DNA from: Streptomyces sp. NBC_00247
Lineage (GTDB): Bacteria > Actinomycetota > Actinomycetes > Streptomycetales > Streptomycetaceae
NCBI RefSeq assembly: GCF_036188265.1
Contig: NZ_CP108093.1
Coordinates: 4,236,001 to 4,300,000, forward strand
Reading direction: 5' to 3'
DNA: 64,000 nucleotides
Notes under the pieces: model-generated
Told to the model about the DNA's origin: nothing
Databases searched by the model: none
What the model saw: the letters and a program-made list of their open reading frames with translations, nothing else
Position numbers and translations under genes: made by a program
Shown: piece by piece, positions 56,617 to 64,000 of the stretch
How the letters are laid out: each line of letters begins with the position of its first letter
Numbering within the stretch: the stretch's first letter is position 1

Positions 56617-57573
56617 ATGCAACTAGTACGACAAAAGGAAAAAAGAACCACGAAGCGGCGCAGATCGGTCACGATCGCTCTCGTGGCCCTGCTCGGCGCC
56701 GCACTCGCCTCCGGATGCGGCCAGGGCTCCCCGGGCGCCGACCACCACTCCCGCCAGGGCGCGGCGGGCGCCGGCGGCCGGGCGGCGGCCGGACCGGCCC
56801 CGCAGGCCGCCCCGGTCAGCGCCCTCCTCTCCTACGCGGAGCGGCTGAAGCGACGCCAGGCGCGGCGGGTCGCGGTCGCCAGGAAGTGGGGGCTGGCGGA
56901 CGTCCCGCTGACCGCCCCCGCACCGCCCGCCGAGAAGCCGCGGATCACCAGTCGCGAGGGTTTCGAGGTCGACGACGGCGAGGACCTGCCGCAGGTGTTC
57001 ACGACCGTCCCCACCGACGAGCGGATCGTCTTCCTCACCATCGACGACGGGGCCGAGAAGGACCCCGAGTTCCTGCGGATGATGGACGAGCTGAAGATCC
57101 CGTACAGCGCCTTCCTCAGCGACTACCTCGCGAGCGAGGACTACGGCTACTTCGCCCGGATGCAGAAGAAGGGGGTCACGCTCAACAACCACACCCTCAC
57201 CCACCCCTACCTCCCCGGTCTCTCCTACGAACGGCAGAAGAAGGAGATCTGCGACCAGCAGGACAGGATCGAGAAGCACTTCGGCAAGCGGCCGGTGCTG
57301 CTCCGGCCTCCGTACGGCAACTACAACCGCGACACCCTCGTCGTCGCCAAGTCCTGCGGCATCAAGGCCGTGCCGCTCTGGGCGGAGGAGGCGTTCCCCG
57401 ACCACATGGACTGGCGTGAGTGGGACCGGGACCTGCACCCCGGCGACATCGTCCTCACCCACTTCCAGGGACGTGATCAGTGGAAGGGGACCATGACCGA
57501 CATGGTCCGCAACGTCATGAAGGTCATCACGGACAAGGGGTACGCGGTCGCCCGGCTGGAGGACTACGTCTGA
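56617..57573 (+). CDS. Polysaccharide deacetylase lipoprotein
   Basis: 318 residues. It has a basic N-terminus (KEKRTTKRRR), a hydrophobic helix and the lipobox LASGC. The NodB domain (about 135-318) has LTIDDGAEKDPE, NNHTLTHPYL, RPPYGNYNRDT and DIVLTHFQG. The aspartates and histidines for metal are present. It probably acts on cell-wall glycans outside the membrane. ATG 56617, with AGGA upstream. Confidence 0.88.
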   Translation: MQLVRQKEKRTTKRRRSVTIALVALLGAALASGCGQGSPGADHHSRQGAAGAGGRAAAGPAPQAAPVSALLSYAERLKRRQARRVAVARKWGLADVPLTAPAPPAEKPRITSREGFEVDDGEDLPQVFTTVPTDERIVFLTIDDGAEKDPEFLRMMDELKIPYSAFLSDYLASEDYGYFARMQKKGVTLNNHTLTHPYLPGLSYERQKKEICDQQDRIEKHFGKRPVLLRPPYGNYNRDTLVVAKSCGIKAVPLWAEEAFPDHMDWREWDRDLHPGDIVLTHFQGRDQWKGTMTDMVRNVMKVITDKGYAVARLEDYV

Positions 57574-57597
57574 TCCCCGGGCGGGCGCGCGGCGGCG

Positions 57598-57639
57598 CGC
57601 GCCTGCCCCCGCCGTCCCCGCGCCTGCCCCCGCCGTCCC
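57598..57639. repeat. Perfect 21-bp tandem duplication
   Basis: Two head-to-tail copies of a 21-bp unit beginning CGCGCCTGCCCCCG in the gap after the deacetylase gene. There is no gene in this 225-bp gap. Confidence 0.8.
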
Positions 57640-57798
57640 TGGCCGATCTCCACCGCCCCTCCCGCGGACTTCCGGAGGCGCGGGGTCGGCGCCGGGCCGG
57701 CGCGTCGTCGGGGCGCGCACCTTAGGCGGAACCCGGGCACGCGGCCCCCCCGGACGGTCCGCCCCGGCGGGCGGCCGACGCCACGCACGGGTACTCAA

Positions 57799-57825
57799 TT
57801 GGCACTCCGCTTGACCGAGTGCTAA
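57799..57825 (+). promoter_or_regulatory. CIRCE operator 1, groES promoter
   Basis: TTGGCACTC, 9 nt and GAGTGCTAA. This is the HrcA-binding CIRCE inverted repeat (consensus TTAGCACTC-N9-GAGTGCTAA). The -35 TTGACC (57811-57816) is inside its spacer, so HrcA binding would block the promoter. Confidence 0.92.
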
Positions 57826-57838
57826 TCGCAGTCATAGT
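57811..57838 (+). promoter_or_regulatory. groES-groEL1 promoter
   Basis: TTGACC (57811-57816), a 16-nt spacer and CATAGT (57833-57838), or TAGTCT at 18 nt. It lies between the two CIRCE elements. The leader to groES is about 135 nt. Confidence 0.65.
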
Positions 57839-57844
57839 CTCGGT

Positions 57845-57873
57845 GCTGGCACTCCCCCCTGGAGAGTGCCAGC
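57845..57873 (+). promoter_or_regulatory. CIRCE operator 2
   Basis: GCTGGCACTC, 9 nt and GAGTGCCAGC, a 10-bp perfect inverted repeat 19 bp after CIRCE 1. It is near the expected transcription start, giving dual HrcA control. The hrcA gene is not in the window. Confidence 0.9.
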
Positions 57874-57979
57874 AGTACCGTGCGACAGGGCAGGTCCGGC
57901 ACCCGCGACGACGGATCCGGCCCGGTCGCCGACCCAGACTGTTAAACCCCGTGAGATCTCCGAAGGGGGAGACCGGATC

Positions 57980-58288
57980 GTGTCGACCACCAGCTCCAAG
58001 GTTGCGATCAAGCCGCTCGAGGACCGCATTGTGGTCCAGCCGCTCGACGCCGAGCAGACCACGGCTTCCGGCCTGGTCATTCCGGACACCGCCAAGGAGA
58101 AGCCCCAGGAGGGCGTCGTCCTGGCCGTGGGCCCGGGCCGCTTCGAGAACGGCGAGCGCCTTCCGCTCGACGTCAAGACCGGCGATGTCGTCCTGTACAG
58201 CAAGTACGGCGGCACCGAGGTGAAGTACAACGGCGAGGAGTACCTCGTCCTCTCGGCGCGCGACGTCCTCGCGATCATCGAGAAGTAA
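57980..58288 (+). CDS. groES: Co-chaperonin GroES
   Basis: 102 residues from GTG: VAIKPLEDRIVVQPLDAEQT, GLVIPDTAKEKPQEGVVLAV (mobile loop region) and KYGGTEVKYNGEEYLVL. It caps the GroEL ring. GGGGGAG precedes the GTG. Controlled by two CIRCE sites. Confidence 0.97.
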   Translation: MSTTSSKVAIKPLEDRIVVQPLDAEQTTASGLVIPDTAKEKPQEGVVLAVGPGRFENGERLPLDVKTGDVVLYSKYGGTEVKYNGEEYLVLSARDVLAIIEK

Positions 58289-58387
58289 TTCACCCACATT
58301 TGCTGTGTGTTCTGCGCCCCTGGCCCCCTGCGAAATAACTAGCCGGGCGGCGAGGGGCGCAGTTCGTTCGAGAGGGAAAAACAGCCC

Positions 58388-60010
<1,623 letters not shown>

Positions 60011-60011
60011 G

Positions 60012-60066
60012 GCGTGTTGCGAAAGTAGCGCCGTCCGTCCGGACAGGCGGGACTTTCGACACACGA
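60012..60066. repeat. Dispersed intergenic repeat copy 2, hairpin-forming
   Basis: Starts 2 bp after the groEL stop and resembles 7090-7147. CGTGTTGCGAAAGT (60013-60026) pairs with ACTTTCGACACACG (60052-60065), with two mismatches. It probably serves as the first groEL terminator. Confidence 0.6.
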
Positions 60067-60108
60067 CCGAGTACGGTCGCTCACCGGCCTCCGGGCCGGA
60101 GAGCGGTA

Positions 60109-60145
60109 CGAAGCCGGTGCCCCCGTCGCGGGGGCACCGGCTTCG
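60109..60145. terminator. Bidirectional terminator between groEL1 and the SDR gene
   Basis: A perfect 17-bp stem (CGAAGCCGGTGCCCCCG and its complement) with loop TCG. It is midway between the convergent genes. Confidence 0.88.
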
Positions 60146-60177
60146 CCGCGTTCCGGGCCCCGTCCGGGACCGGCGCC

Positions 60178-60951
60178 TCACTTCGGGCCGTACTTGCGCC
60201 CCGTCCGCGAGGTCATCTCGCCCAGCAGGTTGCGCGGGGCCACCTTCACCAGCCCCATCAGCGCCTTGTACCGCGCGTCCGGCACCGACACCGACTTGCC
60301 GCGCGCCAGGTCGGCGAGGGCGGCGGTCACCAGCTTGTCGGCGTCCAGCCACATCCAGCCCGGGATGTTCCCGGTGCCCATTCCGGCCCGCTGGTGGAAC
60401 TCCGTCCGCACGAAGCCCGGGCACAGGGCCATCAGCCGCACCCCGGACCCCGCCAGGTCCTTGGCGGCGCCCTGGGTGAACTGGACGACCCACGCCTTCG
60501 ACGCCCCGTAGGTGCCCCGGGGGACGAACGCCGCGACCGAGGCGACGTTGACGATCCCGCCCCGGCCGCGCTCGCGCATCCCGGCCGCCGCCGCCGAGGT
60601 CAGCCGCAGCACGGCCTCGCAGTGGACCTTCAGCATCGTCAGCTCGTCGGCGAGCGAGACCTCCAGATAGCGCCCCTTGTTGCCGAACCCCGCGTTGTTG
60701 ACGAGGAGCTCGACCGGGTGGTCGCGGTCGCGGAGGCGTTCCTCGACGGCCGCGATCCCGGAGTCCGTGGAGAGGTCGGCGGTGAGCACCGTGGCCTCGA
60801 TGCCGTGCCGGTCGTGCAGTTCGGTGGCCTGGTCACGCAGCCGCTCGGTGTCGCGTGCCACCAGCACGAGGTTGTGCCCCTGTCCCGCGAGCCGCCGCGC
60901 GAACGCGGCGCCGATGCCCGCCGTCGCGCCCGTAATCAGTGCAGTCGTCAT
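60178..60951 (-). CDS. Short-chain dehydrogenase/reductase
   Basis: 257 residues: cofactor motif TGATAGIG (7-14), LVARDTERL, LVNNAGFG, NVASVAAF, catalytic YGASK and CPGFVRTEF. Close to the DltE/YqjQ-type classical SDRs; NADPH preference and substrate are not determined. ATG 60951. TAACGT is 8 nt before it and no Shine-Dalgarno is evident. Convergent with groEL1. Confidence 0.93.
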   Translation of the reverse strand: MTTALITGATAGIGAAFARRLAGQGHNLVLVARDTERLRDQATELHDRHGIEATVLTADLSTDSGIAAVEERLRDRDHPVELLVNNAGFGNKGRYLEVSLADELTMLKVHCEAVLRLTSAAAAGMRERGRGGIVNVASVAAFVPRGTYGASKAWVVQFTQGAAKDLAGSGVRLMALCPGFVRTEFHQRAGMGTGNIPGWMWLDADKLVTAALADLARGKSVSVPDARYKALMGLVKVAPRNLLGEMTSRTGRKYGPK

Positions 60952-61344
60952 GCGCGGCACGTTAGTGGGCGCGCCCCCCTCCCCGCGCACCCGTCCCACC
61001 GCCGCGGACGCGCGGGACGCCCGGCCGGCCGACCGCGGCGACCCTGTTTCCGGAGCCGCCCGGCCCCGGAAGGATCTCCGCCGTCAACACGGCGAACCCA
61101 CCCTTCCCCGGACGGATGGCCGGACGGGTTGTCCCGGCTTTCCCGGGGTAGGTGAGCGGCAGCACCCCGGCAGGGGCCGGTACGTGACGGCAGGTGGCGG
61201 CGGACGGCCGCCGAGGCCGGCTGCGGAGAGAGCGCGATCGGGCGCTACGACTCCGTGAAGATCCTCCTCTGGCACGAGGGTGCTTCCTTTGCCTACCTAT
61301 TACCCTTGTCGCAAGGCCACGCTGTGTGGCCATGGAGGAGTGAA

Positions 61345-62208
61345 ATGAGGAGCAGCAACCCGGTCTTCTCGCGACGGGGGTTCAGCCGCGACAACGGCAC
61401 CGCGGGGTACGCGACGCCGCAGGCCGGGGCCACCGTCACGGGTGAGAACCCTTACGCACAGGGCACCGCCAATCCCTACGCCACCAACCCCTACGCACAG
61501 CAGGCGCCGCCCGGAGTCCGCTCCGGCGCGATGACCATCGACGACGTCGTCAGCCGTACGGCGATGACGCTGGGCACGGTCGTCGTCGGTGCCGTCCTCG
61601 GATGGTGGCTCCTGCCGATCGACGAGGCCAACCTCGGCAAGTCCTACGGCATCGCCGTCGGCGCCGCGCTCATCGGCTTCGTCCTGTCGCTGGTCAACTC
61701 GTTCAAGCGCAAGCCTTCGCCGCCGCTGATCCTGGCCTACGCCGCGTTCGAGGGCATCTTCCTGGGGGTCGTCAGCAACGTCGTCGACGCCTACGTCAGC
61801 CCCGGCGCCGCCATGCAGGCCGTGATCGGCACCATGGCCGTGTTCGGCGGTGTGCTGATCGCGTACCGGGCCCGACTCATCCGGGTGACCCGCCGTTTCC
61901 AGGGCTTCGTCATGGGCGCCCTGATCGGCTTCGTGCTGCTGATGGTCGTGAACTCCCTGTTCGCCCTGTTCGGCGGCGGCGACGGCCTCGGATTCCGCAG
62001 CGGTGCGCTCGGCGTCGTCTTCGGCATCGTCGCCATCGTGATCGGCGCCTGCGTACTCGCCCTGGACTTCAAGGTGGTCGAGGACGGCATCACCTACGGC
62101 GCCCCGCGCGAGGAGGCATGGACGGCCGCCTTCGGCCTCACCGTGACCCTGGTGTGGATCTACATGGAGATGCTGCGGCTGGTCGCGATCCTCAGCGGCG
62201 ACGACTGA
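61345..62208 (+). CDS. Bax inhibitor-1/YccA family membrane protein
   Basis: 287 residues. A soluble Tyr/Pro/Asn-rich N-terminus (about 1-75, with repeats NPYAQ/NPYAT) and seven helices, including VVVGAVLGWWLLPI, AAFEGIFLGVVSNVVDAYVS, GFVMGALIGFVLLMVVNSLF and ACVLALDFKVVEDGITYGAP. LDFKxVEDGI is a family hallmark of this actinobacterial branch. The role is uncertain (stress-linked membrane protein). GGAGGAG precedes the ATG. Confidence 0.9.
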   Translation: MRSSNPVFSRRGFSRDNGTAGYATPQAGATVTGENPYAQGTANPYATNPYAQQAPPGVRSGAMTIDDVVSRTAMTLGTVVVGAVLGWWLLPIDEANLGKSYGIAVGAALIGFVLSLVNSFKRKPSPPLILAYAAFEGIFLGVVSNVVDAYVSPGAAMQAVIGTMAVFGGVLIAYRARLIRVTRRFQGFVMGALIGFVLLMVVNSLFALFGGGDGLGFRSGALGVVFGIVAIVIGACVLALDFKVVEDGITYGAPREEAWTAAFGLTVTLVWIYMEMLRLVAILSGDD

Positions 62209-62238
62209 CCGGTTCCACCGGATCACCGGTTCCGCTCC

Positions 62239-62273
62239 CGGACGGCCCGCAGGCACTGCCTGCGGGCCGTCCG
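62239..62273 (+). terminator. Terminator after the Bax-inhibitor gene
   Basis: A perfect 16-bp stem (CGGACGGCCCGCAGGC and its complement) with loop ACT, about 30 bp after the stop. It ends 4 bp before the next gene's -10. Confidence 0.88.
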
Positions 62274-62276
62274 CGT

Positions 62277-62288
62277 TAGGGTCGCGGA
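62277..62288 (+). promoter_or_regulatory. Leaderless -10 of the gene at 62289
   Basis: TAGGGT (62277-62282) followed by 6 nt and the GTG. It directly abuts the terminator of the previous gene, so the -35 would lie within the terminator arm. Confidence 0.5.
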
Positions 62289-62606
62289 GTGCTTGATACA
62301 ACGCCCTTGATCACCGCCGTGGACCGTTTCGCCGACCGGCTGCGGGCCGCCCCGCAGAGCCGCCTCCAGCAGGGCACCGCCGAGCGGGCGCTGGCGGTGG
62401 CACGGGAGCTGAGCGCCCGCGCGCAGCGCGTGGAGCGGCCGGGGCGTGAGCCGTACGTCATGCCGGACGGCGGAATGTTCGGAGCCGGGGACCAGGTGGC
62501 CGTCGCCGGCCACGATCTGGCCGTGGCGCTGGAAACGGCCTCGCCCGAGGAACTGGACGAGGCCGTGCGGTACGTGACGGAGGCGGCCGCGGAGGCGTTC
62601 GCGTAG
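62289..62606 (+). CDS. Small helical protein of unknown function
   Basis: 105 residues: LDTTPLITAVDRFADRLRAA, QGTAERALAVARELSARAQR, VMPDGGMFGAGDQVAVAGHD and EELDEAVRYVTEAAAEAF. Mostly alpha-helical and soluble. Conserved-looking in streptomycetes, without a known role. GTG start without a Shine-Dalgarno. Confidence 0.7.
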   Translation: MLDTTPLITAVDRFADRLRAAPQSRLQQGTAERALAVARELSARAQRVERPGREPYVMPDGGMFGAGDQVAVAGHDLAVALETASPEELDEAVRYVTEAAAEAFA

Positions 62607-62607
62607 G

Positions 62608-62647
<40 letters not shown>

Positions 62648-62685
62648 TTCGCCGGAGCCGTCCGGGCCGCGCCCGCCCGGGGGGA

Positions 62686-63663
62686 TCAGAACGAGGCGAT
62701 GACGCGGTCCGCGAGGATGTAGACGCTGTCCGCGCCGCAGGAGAAGGTCAGGGCGTAGGCGCCCGAGACGCCCGAGCCGCCGAGCAGCACCGGCTGTTCG
62801 CCCGCCCGCAGGGAGTCCGCGAGCCGTTCGGCCGTCTCCCGGTGGCCCGGGGTCATACAGAGCGTGGTGCCGTCGGCGAAGACGTACACGTCCAGGGTGC
62901 CGAGCGGACCGGGGCGTACGTCGGTCAGCCCGATGCCCGTGCAGGCGAGCTCCTCCAGGCGGTTCACCGTGCGCTCGTGGTCCGTGACCACCGGCGTGCG
63001 CACCGGGACGAAGTCCGGGTGGGACGGGTGTCGGCGGCGGGCGGCGGCCAGCTCAGGGGAGTCGTCCGCGTACTCCGGGGCCCCGGCCGCGGTCCCGGGC
63101 TCCTCACCCGGTCCGGCCGCGTCGCGGGAGGCCGCCGCGTCACCGGACTCCGCCGCCTCGGCGAACTCCCGCATCGCGTCGGTCACGCCCGCATCGTCGG
63201 GGTGGGCGGGAAGGGGCGGGAAGGCGGCGAACACCGTCTCGTCGGTCTCGTCCGTCTCCTCGGCGAAGGGGAAGGCCAGCGCCTCCAGGCCGGCGAAGTC
63301 CGCCTGCCGGGGAAGGAAGTACGGGGCGTCCTCGGCCAGGCCGGCCAGCCCGCCCAGCAGCGACGGGGCGTCGGCCGCGTCGCGGGCCTCCTGCGCCGCC
63401 CAGAAGGCGCGCGCCTCGGCCAGTTCGCGCTCCCGCTCATCGGCGAGGGCCTCCGACACGGCCGCGCGTATCTCGTCGGGGGCGGCACCGGTACGGCTCT
63501 GCGCCGGAACCGTGCGGGTGTGCTCCCTGTCCCGGGCGAGCTCCTCGCGCAGCTCGGCGACCTGCCGGTGCAGTCCGCGAGCGGTGTGCACGGCAGCGGC
63601 GCCCACGGCCGTGGCTGCGGCGGTGGTCAGCAACAGGGCAAACGACATGGCGCTCACTGACAT
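62686..63663 (-). CDS. Membrane-anchored protein of unknown function, with coiled coil
   Basis: 325 residues. One N-terminal helix (SFALLLTTAAATAVGAAAVH), then a coiled coil (about 28-95, HRQVAELREELARDREH and ALADERERELAEARAFWAAQ), an acidic middle (ETDETDETVFAAF, DAAASRDAAGPG) and a C-terminal domain (about 230-325) with TVNRLEELACTGIGLTDVRP, LDVYVFADGTTLCMTPGH and YALTFSCGADSVYILADRVI. That end looks like a small alpha/beta fold. The ATG at 63663 is preferred; ATG 63648 is also possible. No family recognised. Confidence 0.7.
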   Translation of the reverse strand: MSVSAMSFALLLTTAAATAVGAAAVHTARGLHRQVAELREELARDREHTRTVPAQSRTGAAPDEIRAAVSEALADERERELAEARAFWAAQEARDAADAPSLLGGLAGLAEDAPYFLPRQADFAGLEALAFPFAEETDETDETVFAAFPPLPAHPDDAGVTDAMREFAEAAESGDAAASRDAAGPGEEPGTAAGAPEYADDSPELAAARRRHPSHPDFVPVRTPVVTDHERTVNRLEELACTGIGLTDVRPGPLGTLDVYVFADGTTLCMTPGHRETAERLADSLRAGEQPVLLGGSGVSGAYALTFSCGADSVYILADRVIASF

Positions 63664-63851
63664 ACTCCCGGTCTCTATCGATACCCCCGACTTCCTACAT
63701 CAGCTTGTCCCGTCCCTCCGCCGACCGTCAGTGCGAAACGTCATGAAAGGGACAGGTCCTTGGTCCCGGTGCTCTCGGTCGGCACCCTCTGACCTGCGGA
63801 AACGATGGCTTTTGGGGACGCACATCACATCCTGGGGGAGATTCGGTCACG

Positions 63852-64000
63852 GTGCGGGCTCGACGGGATTCGCCGGCGCCGCGCGGAGGCAAGCGACGCC
63901 GCTTCGGCCCGAGGCCCGAGGCCCGAGGCCTGAGGCCTGAGGCACGAGGCCCAAGGCCTGAGGCACGAGGCCCAAGGCCTGAGGACCGGGGCTCGGGGCG
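63852..64000 (+). CDS. Possible partial gene with a 7-residue repeat
   Basis: A GTG at 63852 has GGGGGAG 11 nt upstream and opens a frame to the window edge with no stop. It encodes VRARRDSPAPRGGKRRRFG and then four copies of a heptad close to GPRPEAR. Because 7-bp units repeat 11 times, any frame gives a 7-residue repeat, so coding status is uncertain. If real, it is a very basic N-terminal region; its remainder lies beyond the window. Confidence 0.3.
   Translation, partial: MRARRDSPAPRGGKRRRFGPRPEARGLRPEARGPRPEARGPRPEDRGSG
63911..63987. repeat. Minisatellite of eleven 7-bp units
   Basis: Consecutive units GAGGCCC, GAGGCCC, GAGGCCT, GAGGCCT, then GAGGCAC, GAGGCCC, AAGGCCT (this triplet twice) and GAGGACC. 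The higher order of 21 bp suggests later duplication of three units. Confidence 0.9.

Noticed and set aside
63911..63987. CRISPR-like array at the right edge
   Set aside because: Units are 7 bp, contiguous and without spacers; no cas gene is present.

Overview
The window is very GC-rich and gene-dense, with start/stop overlaps, strong G/C bias at third codon positions and many long hairpins. Gene content and order are those of the conserved chromosomal core of a Streptomyces (or very close relative): the S10-spc-alpha ribosomal superoperon, then truA, rplM-rpsI, glmM, coaA, glmS, acpS, NAD(P)HX repair, alr, the tsaE/tsaB/rimI/tsaD t6A genes and groES-groEL1. No tRNA, rRNA, intact insertion sequence or CRISPR array was seen.

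Left arm (1-15.7 kb) is accessory. It holds a Ser/Thr kinase with a C-terminal beta-propeller flanked by a 73/74 bp direct repeat; a two-gene RNA-repair cassette (RNA ligase-kinase fusion, then an MJ1316/EEP-nuclease/nucleotidyltransferase fusion) joined by an 11-codon bridging ORF; a RibD/DHFR-like remnant; a winged-helix/zinc-ribbon protein; a WhiJ-type trio (ATPase, XRE regulator, DUF397); a DeoR regulator divergent from a DUF4406-NUDIX pair; an unknown protein; a SUKH protein; remnants of a DUF389 gene and of a proC-like gene; and an intact DUF389 membrane protein.

Core (16-38 kb): rpsJ to rpsQ, rplN to rplO, secY-adk, map, infA-rpmJ-rpsM-rpsK, rpoA and rplQ, cut into transcription units by hairpins at 21655, 21697, 26099, 28296, 31000, 32191 and 32845. 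truA, an anchored secreted protein and an ABC-F ATPase sit between this block and rplM-rpsI.

Right arm (38-64 kb) is mostly housekeeping: amino-sugar and peptidoglycan precursors (glmM, glmS, alr), coenzyme A and ACP activation (coaA, acpS), metabolite repair (nnrE/nnrD), tRNA t6A (tsaE, tsaB, tsaD) with rimI, and the groES-groEL1 operon under two CIRCE operators. Small regulators, membrane proteins and unknown genes are interspersed. Several genes (ABC-F, glmS, tsaB, and those at 13617, 54573 and 62289) have a -10-like hexamer only 6-7 nt before the start codon, consistent with leaderless mRNAs. The window ends in an 11-unit heptanucleotide repeat inside a possible partial reading frame.
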